A stretch of 64,000 bases of DNA from Anagrus nilaparvatae (GCA_022575985.1 JAKSXM010000132.1:10230001-10294000); one strand, 5' to 3'. Shown: positions 24,113 through 36,847, counted from the stretch's first letter. Numbers and translations: made by a program. The notes: generated by a model not told the origin, from the letters alone.

Positions 24113-25039
24113 CAAGTGGGATTTGCAAATCCACAAATCCTCAAATCCCGTAAAATACCCCCCGCTTTACATTTTAAAGGGAGTAAATATTTTTGAGGTT
24201 ACTGATTATAAATTAGATTATGATTTGAAAAAAAGTTGACAGTTGACAGTTGACAACTGTCAATAACCTTTTAAACAATAAAAAGCGATTAATCAGCCAT
24301 CCATTATATTTTGTAAGTTAAAAATCTTTATACAATACCGTACGTTTCTTATTAGTCATTTTAACTTTTATTTGACAGCTGACAACTGTCGAATTCTTGA
24401 TATAATAATCGAATTTTAACTTTTACACAGCGATCAATATCCGCCATGTCCACGTCGTTGGTCCTGGGTAAAGCTAAAGACGGATTTTTATGACTAAAAA
24501 AGTAATTTGACTTTAATGGGCTATTTAAATTGACAGCAGTCAACTGTCAACTTTGCCTAGTATGATATAATATAATATTTAACAATTAGTGACTTCAGAA
24601 ACATAAGATCTTTTTAAAATCTATTGTTATATTATTATTTTTTTGGCTTTTTGAATGTTAATTGACAGCTGCCAACTATCAATAATGTTAATTTGACATC
24701 AGATTTGAAATCAGCGATCTCAAAAACATAAATCTGGGCTAATCTATAAAGTTTTCTACGAATTGACAGCTTTCAATTCATATCTTGTCAATCTGATATC
24801 AAAATCGAAATCGGCTACCTCAAAAATATAAAGATATACTTTAAAAATAAAAGAAAAAAGGTTTTTATGCAATTTTGTTATGATGGAGCTTTGGAGCTTT
24901 CAAGCTCCGTAGCAGCCAAAGTTGGGACTTTTGAGCTTTGTGCCCAGTGAGACTTTTGTTCAGAATGATAAAATCTATAACATATCCAAAATTCAGCCAA
25001 TTTGACCGAACGGCCAATTCCTATCCTTTTGTGCGGGGT

Positions 25040-26089
25040 ATTTAAGTAAAATACAAACATAAGAATCTGAAGGTGAATGTAAAATTTTTAATCGTTGGCT
25101 GATTTCAGAGTACATGAAAAATATTCTGAGCTTCAATTACTTACCCAACCCGAGAAATAATTTACAAGGGTCATTAAGAAAATTAAAAAAAAAAATTAAC
25201 GTAAATAGTCGTTTATTTGCCCTTTCAGAAAATTGGATACACAAATATAGCATAATATAATAACAAGTATAACAATTATAACACATAATTTTATAAATAT
25301 ACACGATTTGATAAAATTATTATTAAAAATTAAAAATCAAAAAGTAGGTATCATGGTAACAATAAGTCGTAGTAACATATAGCAATTAATAAATAAATAA
25401 ATCTATAAAGTAATACATGTAAATAGTAACATTAATATATCTTAATCTTGATAAAGATAACATTGTTATACCCCACCACTTTGAGTATAACCAAAGAACA
25501 TAATATTTGGTATAACGATCTTCCCTAATCCAGCTGTAGCCTTTCATTGTTATAATACTATCATCTACAACATCGTCAAATGTTTAGAAAAAATATTCTT
25601 CGAATACTTTTGAAGTAATGATCTACGAAAAAACTTCATTTTATGTCCGAAAAAAACTTCTAAGGATATTTAAGTTCAAGGACCGTAGAATATAAGATTA
25701 ACATTCCAAAACATCAAAAAGCACATCTCTGAAATGAGGTCAAAAAAAATTTCCAAGACATTTTTATGACTTTTATTGTAGTTTATAATATTTAAAATTC
25801 TATAATACATTGAGATGGCTACACCCAGGGGGTGATAGAACATTGGTTCTTTTATTTATATTAGAAAAATATAGGATACCAGGATAGATTAAGAAATAAA
25901 AAATCAATGATTTATATTAAGAAATATAAAGAAAAAATAATTTCCGTTTATTAACTATTTAAATATACACAGGACTTAGTTACATGTGTTTGAATTATAG
26001 TTTAAGTTTTAAATACAAAATTATAGACTTAAAAAATATAATTTATTTAAATTTGTTATAATTTATTTCAATTCGCCTTTTTTTTTTAT
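25040..26089. other. AT-rich intergenic DNA, nothing recognised
   Basis: No supported feature. Confidence 0.45.
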
Positions 26090-26373
26090 TCGATTGGCCG
26101 CGAGTATTATTTTTTGTTCTCAAGCCATTTTGACGACATTTTATTTCTTCAAATATTTTTCCAAAACCTTTTGGGTTTTTTATTTAAATGTAATTCTATG
26201 GGACGAAATTCGGTAGTTTCGTAATACGTCTCTTTCAAGCAATTTTGGATGATAGGGTCCCCCATTTTTTCCATTCGGTAAGTTTGTTTAATTTGGGGAA
26301 ATTTTCCTTGAAAAAATAAATTGAGGAAAGTGTCTCCCAACCTTAAAACTATTTTTGAAAAGGAATTATACAA
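26090..26373 (-). mobile_element. Ty3/gypsy-type integrase C-terminal scrap
   Basis: On the - strand the peptide ending YYETTEFRPIELHLNKKPKRFWKNI matches the integrase region of LTR retrotransposons, where a TTGFSPxELHxxxKPxRFW-like phrase is common. The frame then breaks. No RT, protease or matched LTRs were found next to it. Confidence 0.5.
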
Positions 26374-26938
26374 TTTAATAGTGAAAATACAATTTATACA
26401 AAGATTTTCTATTTGCCTAATTTTACAAAATTTTGAATTAATTTAATTATTAAAAATTTATAAAAAGTTTAATTTATATTAGTAACTAAAATTTACCACT
26501 GTCTAATATACACTAAAGAAATTTATATCACTTGTTCTGAAAAACTGTTGTGACAGAAGAGAAACGAGCTAGAGTTTTATGATGACGATGAAAATAGAAA
26601 TAAAAAACAGGAACGAAAATAATAAAGAAAAATAGAAAAGAAAAAAAAAATTTATATAAATTTTTATATTTAATGATTTTCTTCTTTTTTTTTATTCATA
26701 TATAAAACAGTTTTTCTATATTTAAAAAAAAAAGTATTAAAAGCTTGTTTTTTTTAATTATTGATATTTTAATAAAGAACAAGAGACATAAAGTTATTTG
26801 TGCATTAAATACAATTGAAAAACTCTATTATAAATTTTTGGTAACATAAAGATAAAACTTTCTACTTTGTCCAAGTTGTCCCATCTAAGGGAAAAGGGCT
26901 TTTCCGTATATACGATAATTTATATTGAATTTCTTGGC

Positions 26939-26980
26939 AAAAGTTCTTTCTCTCTCTTTCTCTCTCTCTCTCTCTTTCTG
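26939..26980. repeat. (CT)n microsatellite
   Basis: TCTCTCTCTTTCTCTCTCTC-type tract, imperfect, about 40 bp. Confidence 0.85.
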
Positions 26981-27179
26981 TTTTAATTCTTTCAATATAA
27001 AGTGAAACGAGATTGATAAATCTTATTATAAAATCATATTATAAAGTCGATAAAAGTCATTTACTTGTTTTACGTATCGATTCTTTGAAAAATTTTAATT
27101 TTCTATTATAACAGTAAGATGATAATGAATTTTCTTGTTTTAATTTGATTAATAATTTATTATTAAATTTTTTTTTTAA

Positions 27180-27901
27180 GGTAGGGGATCGAATTGGAAA
27201 GGCGTTTTTTAAGGGATTTTTCTTTATTTAATTTCTCAGCCCCTTTATTAGTTATCAGTTTACAATTTTTTTTATGAATTTATTAGGCAATTATATACAT
27301 GAAAATATTTTTTAGTTTGAATTTTTATAATTAGTTATATTTATAGAGGGCGCCAAAGTACAGGTGACGAAAATCCATTCGGTCCATGGCCGACAGTTTA
27401 TCTCAGGATTGGCATGTCGTACACAAAAAAATCAAAAAGATTCTTAATAAGTGATGAGTCTCACAGGGCAATTCATCTAAAGTAGAAAAAAAACCCAAAA
27501 AATAAAAAAATGGGAAAGCTGGGAAAAAAAATTGTAAAAATTGACATTTTTTTACCCTATTAAGCTTGGTAAAGGCATATTTAAATTAATTTTTTTATAA
27601 TTTTATGGTGGATTACCCTGTAAAATACTTTAATAAAGAAACCGCACTTAAGTTTTTGAAAATCGGACCAGCCAATCTGGAGACAAACTGTCGGCCAGTT
27701 TAAACAACGTAGTTTCGAGATAGGAACGAAATGAAAATTTTTTTTTGTATTATTTCTTAAGTATTTCGCACGTTTGGAGTCTTGTTATATCGTTATAAAG
27801 CAGAATTTTGCCTAAATATTTTAGGATTCAAGGTATAAAGAGTTGGAAAAAAAATTTTTTTAAATTTTGAGTTTTTAAAAAATCCAATTCGATCTCCTAC
27901 C
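27180..27901. mobile_element. TTAA-flanked MITE A
   Basis: Terminal inverted repeats GGTAGGGGATCGAATTGGA and TCCAATTCGATCTCCTACC (one mismatch), immediately bracketed by TTAA on both sides (27176-27179, 27902-27905). 722 bp, no ORF. TTAA duplication is known from piggyBac and Kolobok; GG..CC ends fit Kolobok better (inference). The interior has ACAAACTGTCGGCCAG with its near complement at 27390. Confidence 0.65.
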
Positions 27902-27905
27902 TTAA

Positions 27906-29273
27906 GTATTCAAAATTTTTAAATTATAAACTATATCAAATTTTTTATAAAATTAATAATCTGGAAGAAATAAGTTTTAATCCAGGTTGAATATAGCCTA
28001 AAACAATTTTGAATTTTGAGTTTTTTTTAATTTCATTTGTTTTAGTGTTAGTATGATATATTAGCATTTAAATTTAACTTGTATAAATAAGTTTTAATAA
28101 CTTAACAAATAAATTCTCGGTTTATTTAGACAGATTAAAAGAATTACTTGGTGATTAATTGTTTTGTCAATACGTTTGGTTTATGTAAATTTTTTTTTTG
28201 TTAATACTTAAAAATTAATTTTTTTTGAGTAATTAAATTTTAAAAATGTAAGAAATCTTAAATACTTCATGATTAAAGTTTATTTTTTTAAATAAATGTT
28301 TGGTAAAAATTTTAGTTTCACTAGTGAAAATTGAGTAGATTTGCGGGCCCTGGAAGCCCAAATTAAAAATTTATGGATTCAATATCATACGATTCTTCGA
28401 ATAAGAATTAATATATGCTTAAGTCGTTTAAAATCGTTTGATTCGTTTAAAAAATTTTCGGGCTTTTCATCCCTAATACTGAGATCCTTGAATTATTTAA
28501 GTAGAACATATTAAAAAATATTGAAGTAAAAAAGTGTTACTTATCTATTCCGTTAAAAGTTTTATTAATACTTAGACCTCCCAAAGAGTTAATCTTAAAA
28601 TTTAGTAAAAAAAAAGTTATTAAACAAAATCGATATCAGAAAACTTTATTCATATAATTACTTCCGTAAAAGTTAAAAATCAGTTAAAAATAAAGTAATT
28701 TTATTAAACCAAGATTTCTTTTAATTTTAAATTATATAAATTTTATAAAGTTTGGAGGTTTTTCTTTTAAAAATTCTTATACAGATATTTAAATAATTAA
28801 TTAAACTTATGATACGATAGGATAAAATGATTAAAAAGTTAACGCTTATAGATTTTTAAAAAGTTTTCTGCTTGATATAGACAAGTCAAAAGAAGATTTA
28901 TATTTTAAGCTTTTTTTAAATTTACGTTTAAGTAGCTATGATCGTCGTTAAAGGACGTAATCGATTAAATTATTTTTAAACTAATTCTTTTAATTATTTT
29001 TAAACTTTTATAAAATTTATTTAAATTTGAAGATTCGATCACAATAATCCATTCAAAAATAAATTGATTAACGACTGATAATTTGATATAAGAGCCAATG
29101 ATTGAAATTGCCATTGACGATTTTGAATTTTATTAGAATTCTATGGTATACTAAAAAAAATTCTACTTTTAGCAAGTGAATTTTTTTATTTTTAAAACTG
29201 GTATAAAACTTTAAAACAAAAATTTCTTGTTTTCCAAATTATATACTTGATTATGTAATAAATTTAAGCCTAC
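27906..29273. other. AT-rich intergenic DNA, nothing recognised
   Basis: No supported feature. Confidence 0.45.
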
Positions 29274-29501
29274 ACGGAGAAAAATATTTTGTATATTTTA
29301 CAAGGTTAATTTTAGTAAAACGGGGTTATTTTTAATTACAAAAAAAATTTGTAAATTTTACAAATATGAAGTCAGAATATTGTAATTCTAACTATAAACA
29401 TGGTTATATTTACAAAATATTTGAACAGAAAATAACAAAACTTTATAATGTAAACATAACCAGCAATTTTGGTTATTTTAAACAGTTATTTTTCTCCGTG
29501 T
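29274..29501. mobile_element. CACGGAG MITE, copy 1
   Basis: 228 bp element with ends CACGGAGAAAAATA and TATTTTTCTCCGTG, flanked by TA on both sides. Interior is non-coding with GTAAAACGGGGTTA. Confidence 0.75.
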
Positions 29502-30018
29502 AAGTAAAAGAAAATGGTAACTGCACATTTTTTTTTAAGTTCAAGTGTGCAGATGAAAAAATTGATCTGTCGCGCATGCGCAGTCCAAATTAAATTTTGA
29601 ATCCTGATACCAAATTCTGAGGAAAATTTCCTTTAAGTACCTAAGAGAAAAATTTTTTTCACAGCAAAGTAAGCATTCGACAGCAAAAATCATATTTTGT
29701 TCATTACTACATAAAAATATTTGATTTCTGAGCTAACAATTATTTCTTTTATTTTTTCAAGAAATTGCCCACGTTTTGAAGACTTTCAGTCTTCATAATC
29801 AAGGCTAAAAATTTATAATATTTTACAATTATATAAAAAAATTTTTTTTTACAATTTCATATTTAAAATATGGGGTCATATGAGACCAATAAATTAATTT
29901 AAAATATTTAGATCAGAAATTCATTATCATCAAAAATACGTTTCTGAGCAACAACATCCATATTGAACCAACCTTTTGTTGATGTTATTGCCAGAAGACC
30001 TTGAAAATAAAGTACTTA

Positions 30019-30900
30019 AAGGGGAGGTAATGATGAATAATTTCATATACAGATTTAATAAAAGAACAAAAACAATTAATATTTATTTATTAGAAATTAT
30101 TAACAAAAATAAAGTTGAGCGCCACCGGTTTAATAAAACCGGAAATTGTTAACCAAATAAATCAAAAAGGGTAAAGTTAATGCCAAAAGGGTTAATGATC
30201 TAAATATTAGAAAACAAAGGGAGAGCAAGAGACGATTTTGGGTCATCACTTCCGAATAACAATTAATAATTAATATAACCTAAAATTACCAAATAAAAAT
30301 ACTAAATTACCTAAAATCTACACCGTATGAAAGCATATTCGCCCGCGTTATCCAGAAGATGGTTTTCTTCCTGATGCCGTCTTTGCCGAATTTCGATACT
30401 CCCTGATGTAGTTGACCAAACCAAAATAATTATACTGATTTATCCTAAGCAAAGATAAATGGAAACTCACTATAAATTTGTAGAATATCCAGAATAGAAA
30501 TATATAAAAATCACAATGATGGAGTCAGAGGCTGCGTGCTGATACTCCGAATTTTGATTAACCACGATACACAAATATTGATATCGGTAATTAAATTACA
30601 TTGGATTACCGTATCACACAAAATGATCTAAATCACAAAATCACAATGGATAAGAATTATCCAGATCAAGTAATCAAATATATTTACAAAATAACGTAAA
30701 AATAAGAGAGGGCTCTCGAAAACGAGCGTGCACTGATCTGATCCGATTTTAGTTCCTCCCTCACGGAAGTCCAAAATCGCATTCGTTATGAAGGAACTAA
30801 CTTAATAATGACTCAAAAGATCGCTTAAAAGCTTTAATTTAATAATTAATTTTATTTTAAATTTGATTAATGTGACAGAAATCCTTCCTGTCACAAAAAT
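30019..30900 (+). mobile_element. Possible solo LTR or LTR-element end
   Basis: A polypurine tract (AAAGGGGAGG, 30017-30027) is followed by TAATGATG and about 850 bp of sequence with slightly higher GC than its surroundings. The stretch ends near TGTGACAGAAATCC and CTTCCTGTCACA (30870-30894). PPT-then-TG and a terminal CA are LTR hallmarks, but no second LTR or gag/pol was seen, so this is tentative. Confidence 0.25.
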
Positions 30901-31553
30901 TAATTTTACCTTATTAAATATTCTTAAGTAAAGAATATATAATATTCTTTAATGAGTAAAGATCTTATACTAATCTTTGACTCTTTAAAACAATTCGTAC
31001 AAGTGCTAGATTTTCAGTTTAAAATGGACCCAGTTAACGTGGAATGTCTCATACGTGACTACCAAAATAATTGTTAATTTTATTTTTTTTAACTTTCTAG
31101 TCATTTAATCACTTAAACAGAACAACAAAATTCAAAGATAAAAAAATTCCAATTGCATCGTAACAGAATTTTTAAACGTCAGTATAAAATAAGTTAATAA
31201 GGAGTGTTTTGGTCACCTGTCATCTAGGGGGAAAAATATGTTAAATTATTTTTAAAAAAAGCAAGTGCAAATATGTGCATGAATTCTAATGAGCAAAAAA
31301 TAAAAAATAATATCTTTTCTTTTTTGAATATTTACATAGAATCTTTTATCGAGCTCATATTAAATCCTGATCATGCATTCAGCAACTTTTATAAAAGTTG
31401 TAAAATAAATCTTAGTTTTCATTTCAATACGGGTACCCTTGTACCATTTAAAATATTTTAGTTTTTAAAACATACTTTTTTAACAAACAAAAAAATTTTT
31501 TTTTGAATTATTTATTTTTAATATAACGTAATTTATCGTTTTTATTGTTTCAG
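30901..31553. other. AT-rich DNA upstream of the GPCR-like exon
   Basis: A 62-codon frame at 31273-31461 is not convincing. The stretch could hold the promoter and first intron of the GPCR-like gene. Confidence 0.35.
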
Positions 31554-31737
31554 ATTTAAGAAAATTTAAAAATCAATCAAAAAAAAAAGACATAAATATA
31601 AATCAACAAAACAAGAAGAAAAATAAAATGATAAATAAAGTAAATTCATATCAAGGATTTAGCCTTTACGCTATAGGACCTACAATAACTAGTTGGCAAA
31701 AAGTTTTAATGACAAATGTATTTTTTTCATAGTAATA

Positions 31738-31772
<35 letters not shown>

Positions 31773-31956
31773 TACAATAAAAGAAAGTAAGAAAAAATAA
31801 AAAAAAAAAATAATCGAAGAAGAAACATAAAAATAAGAAAAATGTTAGGAGTTTTAGAATTGAGAAATGAGTTAAAAAGAAAATATCGATAAGAAAAAAA
31901 AAATATATATATATATATACATATATACACGCATATATGTATATATATATAAAATC
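31554..31956 (+). other. Possible 5' UTR exon of the GPCR-like gene
   Basis: A good acceptor (T-rich tract then TTTCAG) ends at about 31553. The sequence from there to the ATG at 31957 has a long A run (31739-31769) and (TA)n near 31906-31951, with several short upstream ATGs. It could be a non-coding leader exon. This is inferred only from the acceptor and its position. Confidence 0.2.
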
Positions 31957-32074
31957 ATGGACAACTTTACTAACTGGACGAATAGCTCTTTTGTTGGTAG
32001 TTCAAAACTTGGAGAACTTACTGTTATCTTGACTGCCGTCGTTTTAGGATTTCTTATACTGACTACAATAATAG
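31957..32074 (+). CDS. First coding exon of a class A (biogenic-amine-type) GPCR, partial
   Basis: Starting at the ATG at 31957, 39 codons plus one base run up to a consensus donor GTAAGT at 32075 (phase 1). The peptide has an N-terminal ectodomain with three N-glycosylation sequons (NFT, NWT, NSS). It then has a hydrophobic segment (LTVILTAVVLGFLILTTIIG) ending exactly at the Ile-Gly that in amine receptors precedes the invariant TM1 Asn. This matches the start of 5-HT1/tyramine/octopamine-like receptors; which one cannot be told from TM1 alone. A possible 5' UTR acceptor lies at 31540-31553. No downstream TM2-TM7 exon was recognised to 64000, so the first intron would be long or the exon could be orphaned. 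Context: AT dinucleotide repeat just upstream and poly-A at 31739. Confidence 0.5.
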
Positions 32075-32869
32075 GTAAGTGATTTTTAATAGTATTTTTA
32101 TTTTATAAAAATAATTTATCATTTTGAGATTTAAACAAATTTTTTTTACCGAAAAATAATTAAAAAAGAAATTCATTATAGTATGAAGTGTATGTGTAAA
32201 AGATTTTAGAAATGAAAATTTTTCATGCATATAAGCCAAAAATCTGTGATTTCTAGTGTATATATATATATACCTCCATATATCTTCCTATTCACGACAG
32301 CCTGTTCTTATACACATTATAATACATAGTAAACGAAGTACTATGTACTGTACTATTATAATATTTGAAATGAATATTCAAAAGGACAATATAACAATAG
32401 ATCATGGGAAATTCGTGTGGTTTTTAAAATTAAAAAATAATAATAATATTTTGTATGTAAAATTTTATAAATTTAAATATTTTTTTTTTTAAATAAATAT
32501 TTTTATGCATATTATTTTGTGAAATTGATATTTATTTTTGTTTAATGTAAATTATTTAGGGTAGATACAGTTAAAATCTGTATTTCTTTTTTTTTTTGAA
32601 TTCATTTATAGTCTGGCTGCCCATTACAGGAATTTTTAGGCTATGCAGTTTTTTAGAATACTGTATATTTCTCATGTTTTTGGTTTCTTTAATTCGAATA
32701 TGATATCAACTTTTACCTAAAATGGCACAGTTACCCATTATGATAATATTAGGTTATTTTTCTAGTTTCGTGACGTTTCACTTTTAATAATTTAATTTTC
32801 ACAACCATTTTGCATAAAAAATCAGTAATCTAATTGGTTTACTTTCAAATACGGCAGAAATTTAAAAAT
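32075..32869. other. Putative intron start of the GPCR-like gene
   Basis: AT-rich. Includes a diverged GGGTCGCT-family piece near 32610-32770 (CGAATATGATATCAACTTTT). Confidence 0.35.
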
Positions 32870-33819
32870 TGGTCATACTGTAATTCTTGTTCAAAGTAAA
32901 AATTGGGAATCAACGCAAAATATAGCCAATAGAATCTTAAGCAAGACTTATGAGTGGTTTAATGATAACTACTTAACTCTGAATGTTGATAAATCTTGTT
33001 ACATTACATTTGCCTTAAGTTGGGTGGAATCTACCAAATATCTGGGTATTATAATTGACCAATACTTTCGCTGGGACAAACACATAAGTGATCTGCTTAA
33101 ACGGACTAGATTTGTTATGTTTTTGGGGTTTTTGTTCTACAAGCTTAAGTATATTTTAAGCAGTATTCAACTTAGAGTTATTTATTATGCCTCTTTTCAT
33201 TCTATTATATCACATGGTATATTAGGTTGGGGTGGTGCTACTAATACGAATATAAATTTAATCCAACGAATACAAAACAGATTATTTAAAACTATGAAAA
33301 TAAGTAATAACAATGATAAAAAAATTTTAAAAGTCAGGCAAACATTTTATTTCTTTGCTATTAAAAAAGAGATTGTAAATTTAAATAAACTAATATTGGG
33401 AAAAAATGATGGAGATTTTGAAAGTAACAGAAATAATATATTAAAAATTCCTAAAAAGATTAAAGCAACTGGGCAAAAATGCTACTCTTTCTTAGCCTAT
33501 AAGATTTTTAACTCTCTTCCATTAAAGCTTAAGCACAATTTAATAACTTTAATAAGGACAGTAAAAGTTGGTCTAATTATTTAAAAAAATGACTAGTTGA
33601 TTTTGAACTGTAATTATTTTTCTACTCTTAAAAAATAAAAAAAATATAAAAAATGCATTGCAACATACAAATAACCAAATGTATATAAAAATATTGTTAC
33701 TATATTGTATTATAATTTCTGTTGACGAAAGGCCCATGTACAGACTAACAGTCTCTATGGGGTTGTGGTATTCTAATAATTTACCATAATATGTATATAT
33801 TGTACACCTAATATGAATA

Positions 33820-33858
<39 letters not shown>
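32870..33858 (+). mobile_element. Non-LTR retrotransposon 3' end (RT C-terminus, 3' UTR, AAT tail)
   Basis: From about 32880 to 33584 the frame is open and encodes the C-terminal part of a LINE reverse transcriptase: YEWFNDNYLTLNVDKSCYITF, then ESTKYLGIIIDQYFRWDKHI, ILGWGG, and CYSFLAYKIFNSLP. The catalytic Asp-Asp box upstream has decayed. A 3' UTR of about 230 bp is followed by an (AAT)n tail at 33815-33858, a typical LINE 3' end. It is 5'-truncated. The clade is not certain (jockey/I/CR1-like). Confidence 0.75.
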
Positions 33859-34956
33859 TATAACATTTGATTTATTGACTATAGCGATTAGAGAATCAGT
33901 AATAAAAAATTGTGGTTTAAAGGGATTAAAAGGTTGCACTTATGCAAAACAAATAAGACCAACTGGAAGTATTTTCGTTAATTTGCGAGGTTACAGCGTT
34001 ATATGGAAGATTTCAAAAAAACCCTATTTTATAACCTGTGTTTTTGAGACCAGAATAAACGAAGGATATCTTTGGTGTTTTTTCAACATATTAAAGTCAT
34101 CCATAACTATAGATTGTAATTTGGTGACCCAAATGTTTCGGTCTCCTCTTGTGAGTTTAAAAAGAATCGCTCATATATAAACAATAAAATGAATAAATTT
34201 AAACAATAAATTGAAATTTTTTTACAAAAAAAATTATTTTATCGAAATTTGGTTCTGGAAGTAATAAAATTTTAACTTCAATTTTCATTAATTTTATTCC
34301 TGCATGTAAAAAAATATGATTAGTTATTACTGCTAAAAAATTATGAAAAAAAAAATATATTTATTTCGAAATCAAAATGTGAGCATAATTTGAAGAAAAA
34401 CTAAAAAAATTCGTAGTCCATAATATTAAAAATTTTTATTTTTTTATTTAATTTTGCACATATTCTACCAAACGTTTCAATAAATATCAAAAATTTATTT
34501 TACAACATTTTAACTCACAAAACATTAAATATTTCATTTTATATTGTTGAAATAAATATAAACGAATCAATATACTTTACTGGTTACTTCAACAGCAGTA
34601 TTGCACTTGAAAGCTTTGTCAATATTTTTAAAATATAAATATATAGAGTTTTGTTTTTTGTTTTACTGAATTTTTTTTCGTTTACATTGCACTATTTTTT
34701 TGAAATATTTAATAGTAGCGGCCAACAAAATGGATTTAACTTAAATTGAAGGGTTGCGGAAATTATTTGTGCAACTAACAATAAGTTCTCATACCTATTT
34801 TTCACTTTGTAGATTCAATTTCTGATATATTAAATTTCAATAATTTATTAATTTGTCAAATTGAAACGAATCCTTCAAGGGATACTAAAATTTACATACC
34901 CGTAAAATTCAAATTTTTTGTCAGATTTTCATTTTGTCATGTGACTTAGTAGAAAA
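33859..34956. other. AT-rich intergenic DNA
   Basis: A 101-codon + strand frame (33875-34180) has no recognisable motif and I do not call it. Confidence 0.4.
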
Positions 34957-36128
34957 TCAGCAAAAAAGGTAATAAGTCAATCTAAATATTATTTTTAGAA
35001 AAATATGCAAATAAAAACACTTATCATGTAATAATAAAAACTTTTTTATTTTATTTTTCAAAAAACCGTCGTATGTGGACTTAGTACAGATACATAATAT
35101 CATTCGATGACGCGTTTCAGTATTATAAATACCATCATCAGATCTTAATTTTTGATTATATAAAACAAATAATTTGTAATCACTGATTATTTTACACTTC
35201 TTAAATTTTATTCTTTTAAAAACATTTTGATAACTTAGCCGAAACATAATAATTGTAAACTAGACACGATAAAGTTCAGTTTTATACTAAATCAAATGAA
35301 ATAAAAATAAAAGTAGTTGTGAATTTAAATTTTAGTATTATTTATATAAATATAATAAAAACGTGTTTGCTCTTTCTATGTATGTATTTTAAATATTATT
35401 TGGTATTTTAAATTTTAAAGATTATACTAATATTAAAATTATAAATATGATAATGATAATAATAATTATATATGTATTTTTTTTTTTTTTACAAAATAAA
35501 AATGAAAATAACAATAAAAATATTAAAAAATTTATTTAGTACACTATTATATAATGTCACTATTGTATGTGTCTAAAACCGTATCATATAAACTATTATT
35601 TTTGAACTTCAATTTTTCATTTAACACTTTTTGAGGGTCTTTTTTAATTGCTTTATATATCTCAAATTCTTCTATAGCGTTCATAATAGATCCTTTTTGA
35701 CATATATGTAAGGGAACACAAGAATCTTCAAAACTTTGTGGGTCATGGTTTTTGTTCATAAGATGTTTAGCAAATATTGAGTCCACTTTTCTTATATCAC
35801 TTTTTGGAAGGTGTTCAGTATATCTTTTATAAAAAGTTCTCCCTGTCTGCCCTATATATATTTTATCATAATCTTTACACTGCATTTTGTAAATGCCACT
35901 TTTCTCTTTGGTTAAGTAAATTTTATTACGATGTAATAACTTGTTCCCGATGTTATTAGATGTTCTGAAAGACACTTGAAAACCTATTTTCTTGATGGAA
36001 TTTAGCATATATTCTGGCAGGATGTTTGTGTAATTCATGGATATGTATTTATTATCTTCTTTTGTATTATCTAGGTGTTTATATTTGTCTTTTTTAAAAC
36101 ATTTTCTTATTAGTTTATAATAAGTCAA
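34957..36128 (-). mobile_element. Penelope-like element remnant with intact GIY-YIG endonuclease domain
   Basis: On the - strand an open frame 36128-35547 encodes 193 residues. It carries the region following the RT (YTNILPEYMLNSIKKIGFQV...) and a GIY-YIG nuclease with SGIYKMQCKDYDKIYIGQTG, the arginine in GRTFYKRYTEH, and the AKHLMNKNH and EFEIYKAIKKD blocks seen in Penelope endonucleases. The RT is missing upstream. Downstream, 35247-34957 is a 3' tail with the conserved-looking phrase SDDGIYNTETRHR in one frame, consistent with the 3' end of such an element. It is a different lineage from the copy at 8-9 kb. Confidence 0.72.
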
Positions 36129-36256
36129 AATTGAAAAACGTAGGAAATTGACAAAAATTAGCCTTTCGATTTTGTAACGAAAAGTACCCTCAGGAAATTT
36201 TTATATGTTATCGTTGATCACTTTTGGAAGGTTTTCATAAAAGAAAATTTTTTTAA

Positions 36257-36847
36257 GGTCTTACGTACGTCCGAATCAAAATGCAAAAAAAAAGCTAAAA
36301 CTTGGAGAAAGTGAAGTAAATATAATTTAATTTTACACGTATTTTATTTTTTTATAATTGACCCCACAGTTTTTGAGTAAATAAATAAACAAACAAAAAA
36401 TTAACACAGGCTCTTATGGGGAATTTAAAAAAATGAAAAAAAAAGCATTTAAAATACAAAACTTAGATATTTTTTTTTATGAGTTGATAAATAATGTCCT
36501 AATAAATAAAAAGAGACCTTAAAATTTACAATCGACCGTCATTTTTTATGGTTTTACTTAAAAAAATGTTAAAAAATGAACGTTTATTCTGCTATTGAGG
36601 TAGAGTCATTTATTATATTTTTTATATTTTTTTATTTATTTGTAAATAATTAAATAATATTGTTTAAATAATAAATAATTTATTTAATGCCAAAATTAAG
36701 TTAATAAAATTCATTTTTAAGCTTTGAATAGTAATAATTAAGTAATATTGAAAAAACTTTTTTATTTATTTGAAGTTGCAATCCTTACTTTTATACGTGG
36801 GTAAGACAAAGATGCCGATAGGTAAAATTCCTGACGTACGTAAGACC
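36257..36847. mobile_element. TTAA-flanked MITE B
   Basis: Perfect 15 bp ends GGTCTTACGTACGTC / GACGTACGTAAGACC bracketed by TTAA on both sides. 591 bp, no gene. Confidence 0.65.

Larger units (their letters stand above)
17119..25039. mobile_element. 7.9 kb composite foldback (giant inverted-repeat) element
   Basis: Both ends carry ACCCCGCACAAAAGGATAGG (17119 forward; complement ending at 25039). The outer arms (17119-17790 and about 24230-25039) match in reverse complement, including the GGAGCTTTCAAGCTCC hairpin. Next inwards on both sides is an ATTCAAATCC minisatellite (17829-17925 and about 24010-24110), then an inner inverted pair (18186-19740 and about 21390-22690). There is no transposase ORF. 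The architecture resembles Drosophila FB elements with tandem repeats in the arms. The right half carries about 1.3 kb extra (22690-23990) not present on the left. No clear target-site duplication was seen. Confidence 0.65.

Noticed and set aside
24009..24239. 76-codon ORF with repeated NPFKS/IPSNP
   Set aside because: Translation of the ATTCAAATCC minisatellite.
29571..29582. CGCGCATGCGCA, a perfect NRF-1-type site
   Set aside because: A similar phrase (TCGCACATGTGCAG) at 41094 suggests it belongs to a repeat; no gene start is next to it.
31727..31930. - strand ORF full of Phe/Tyr
   Set aside because: Arises from poly-A and TA tracts.
33875..34180. 101-codon + strand ORF
   Set aside because: Follows a LINE tail and shows no domain or conserved pattern; likely chance or repeat.
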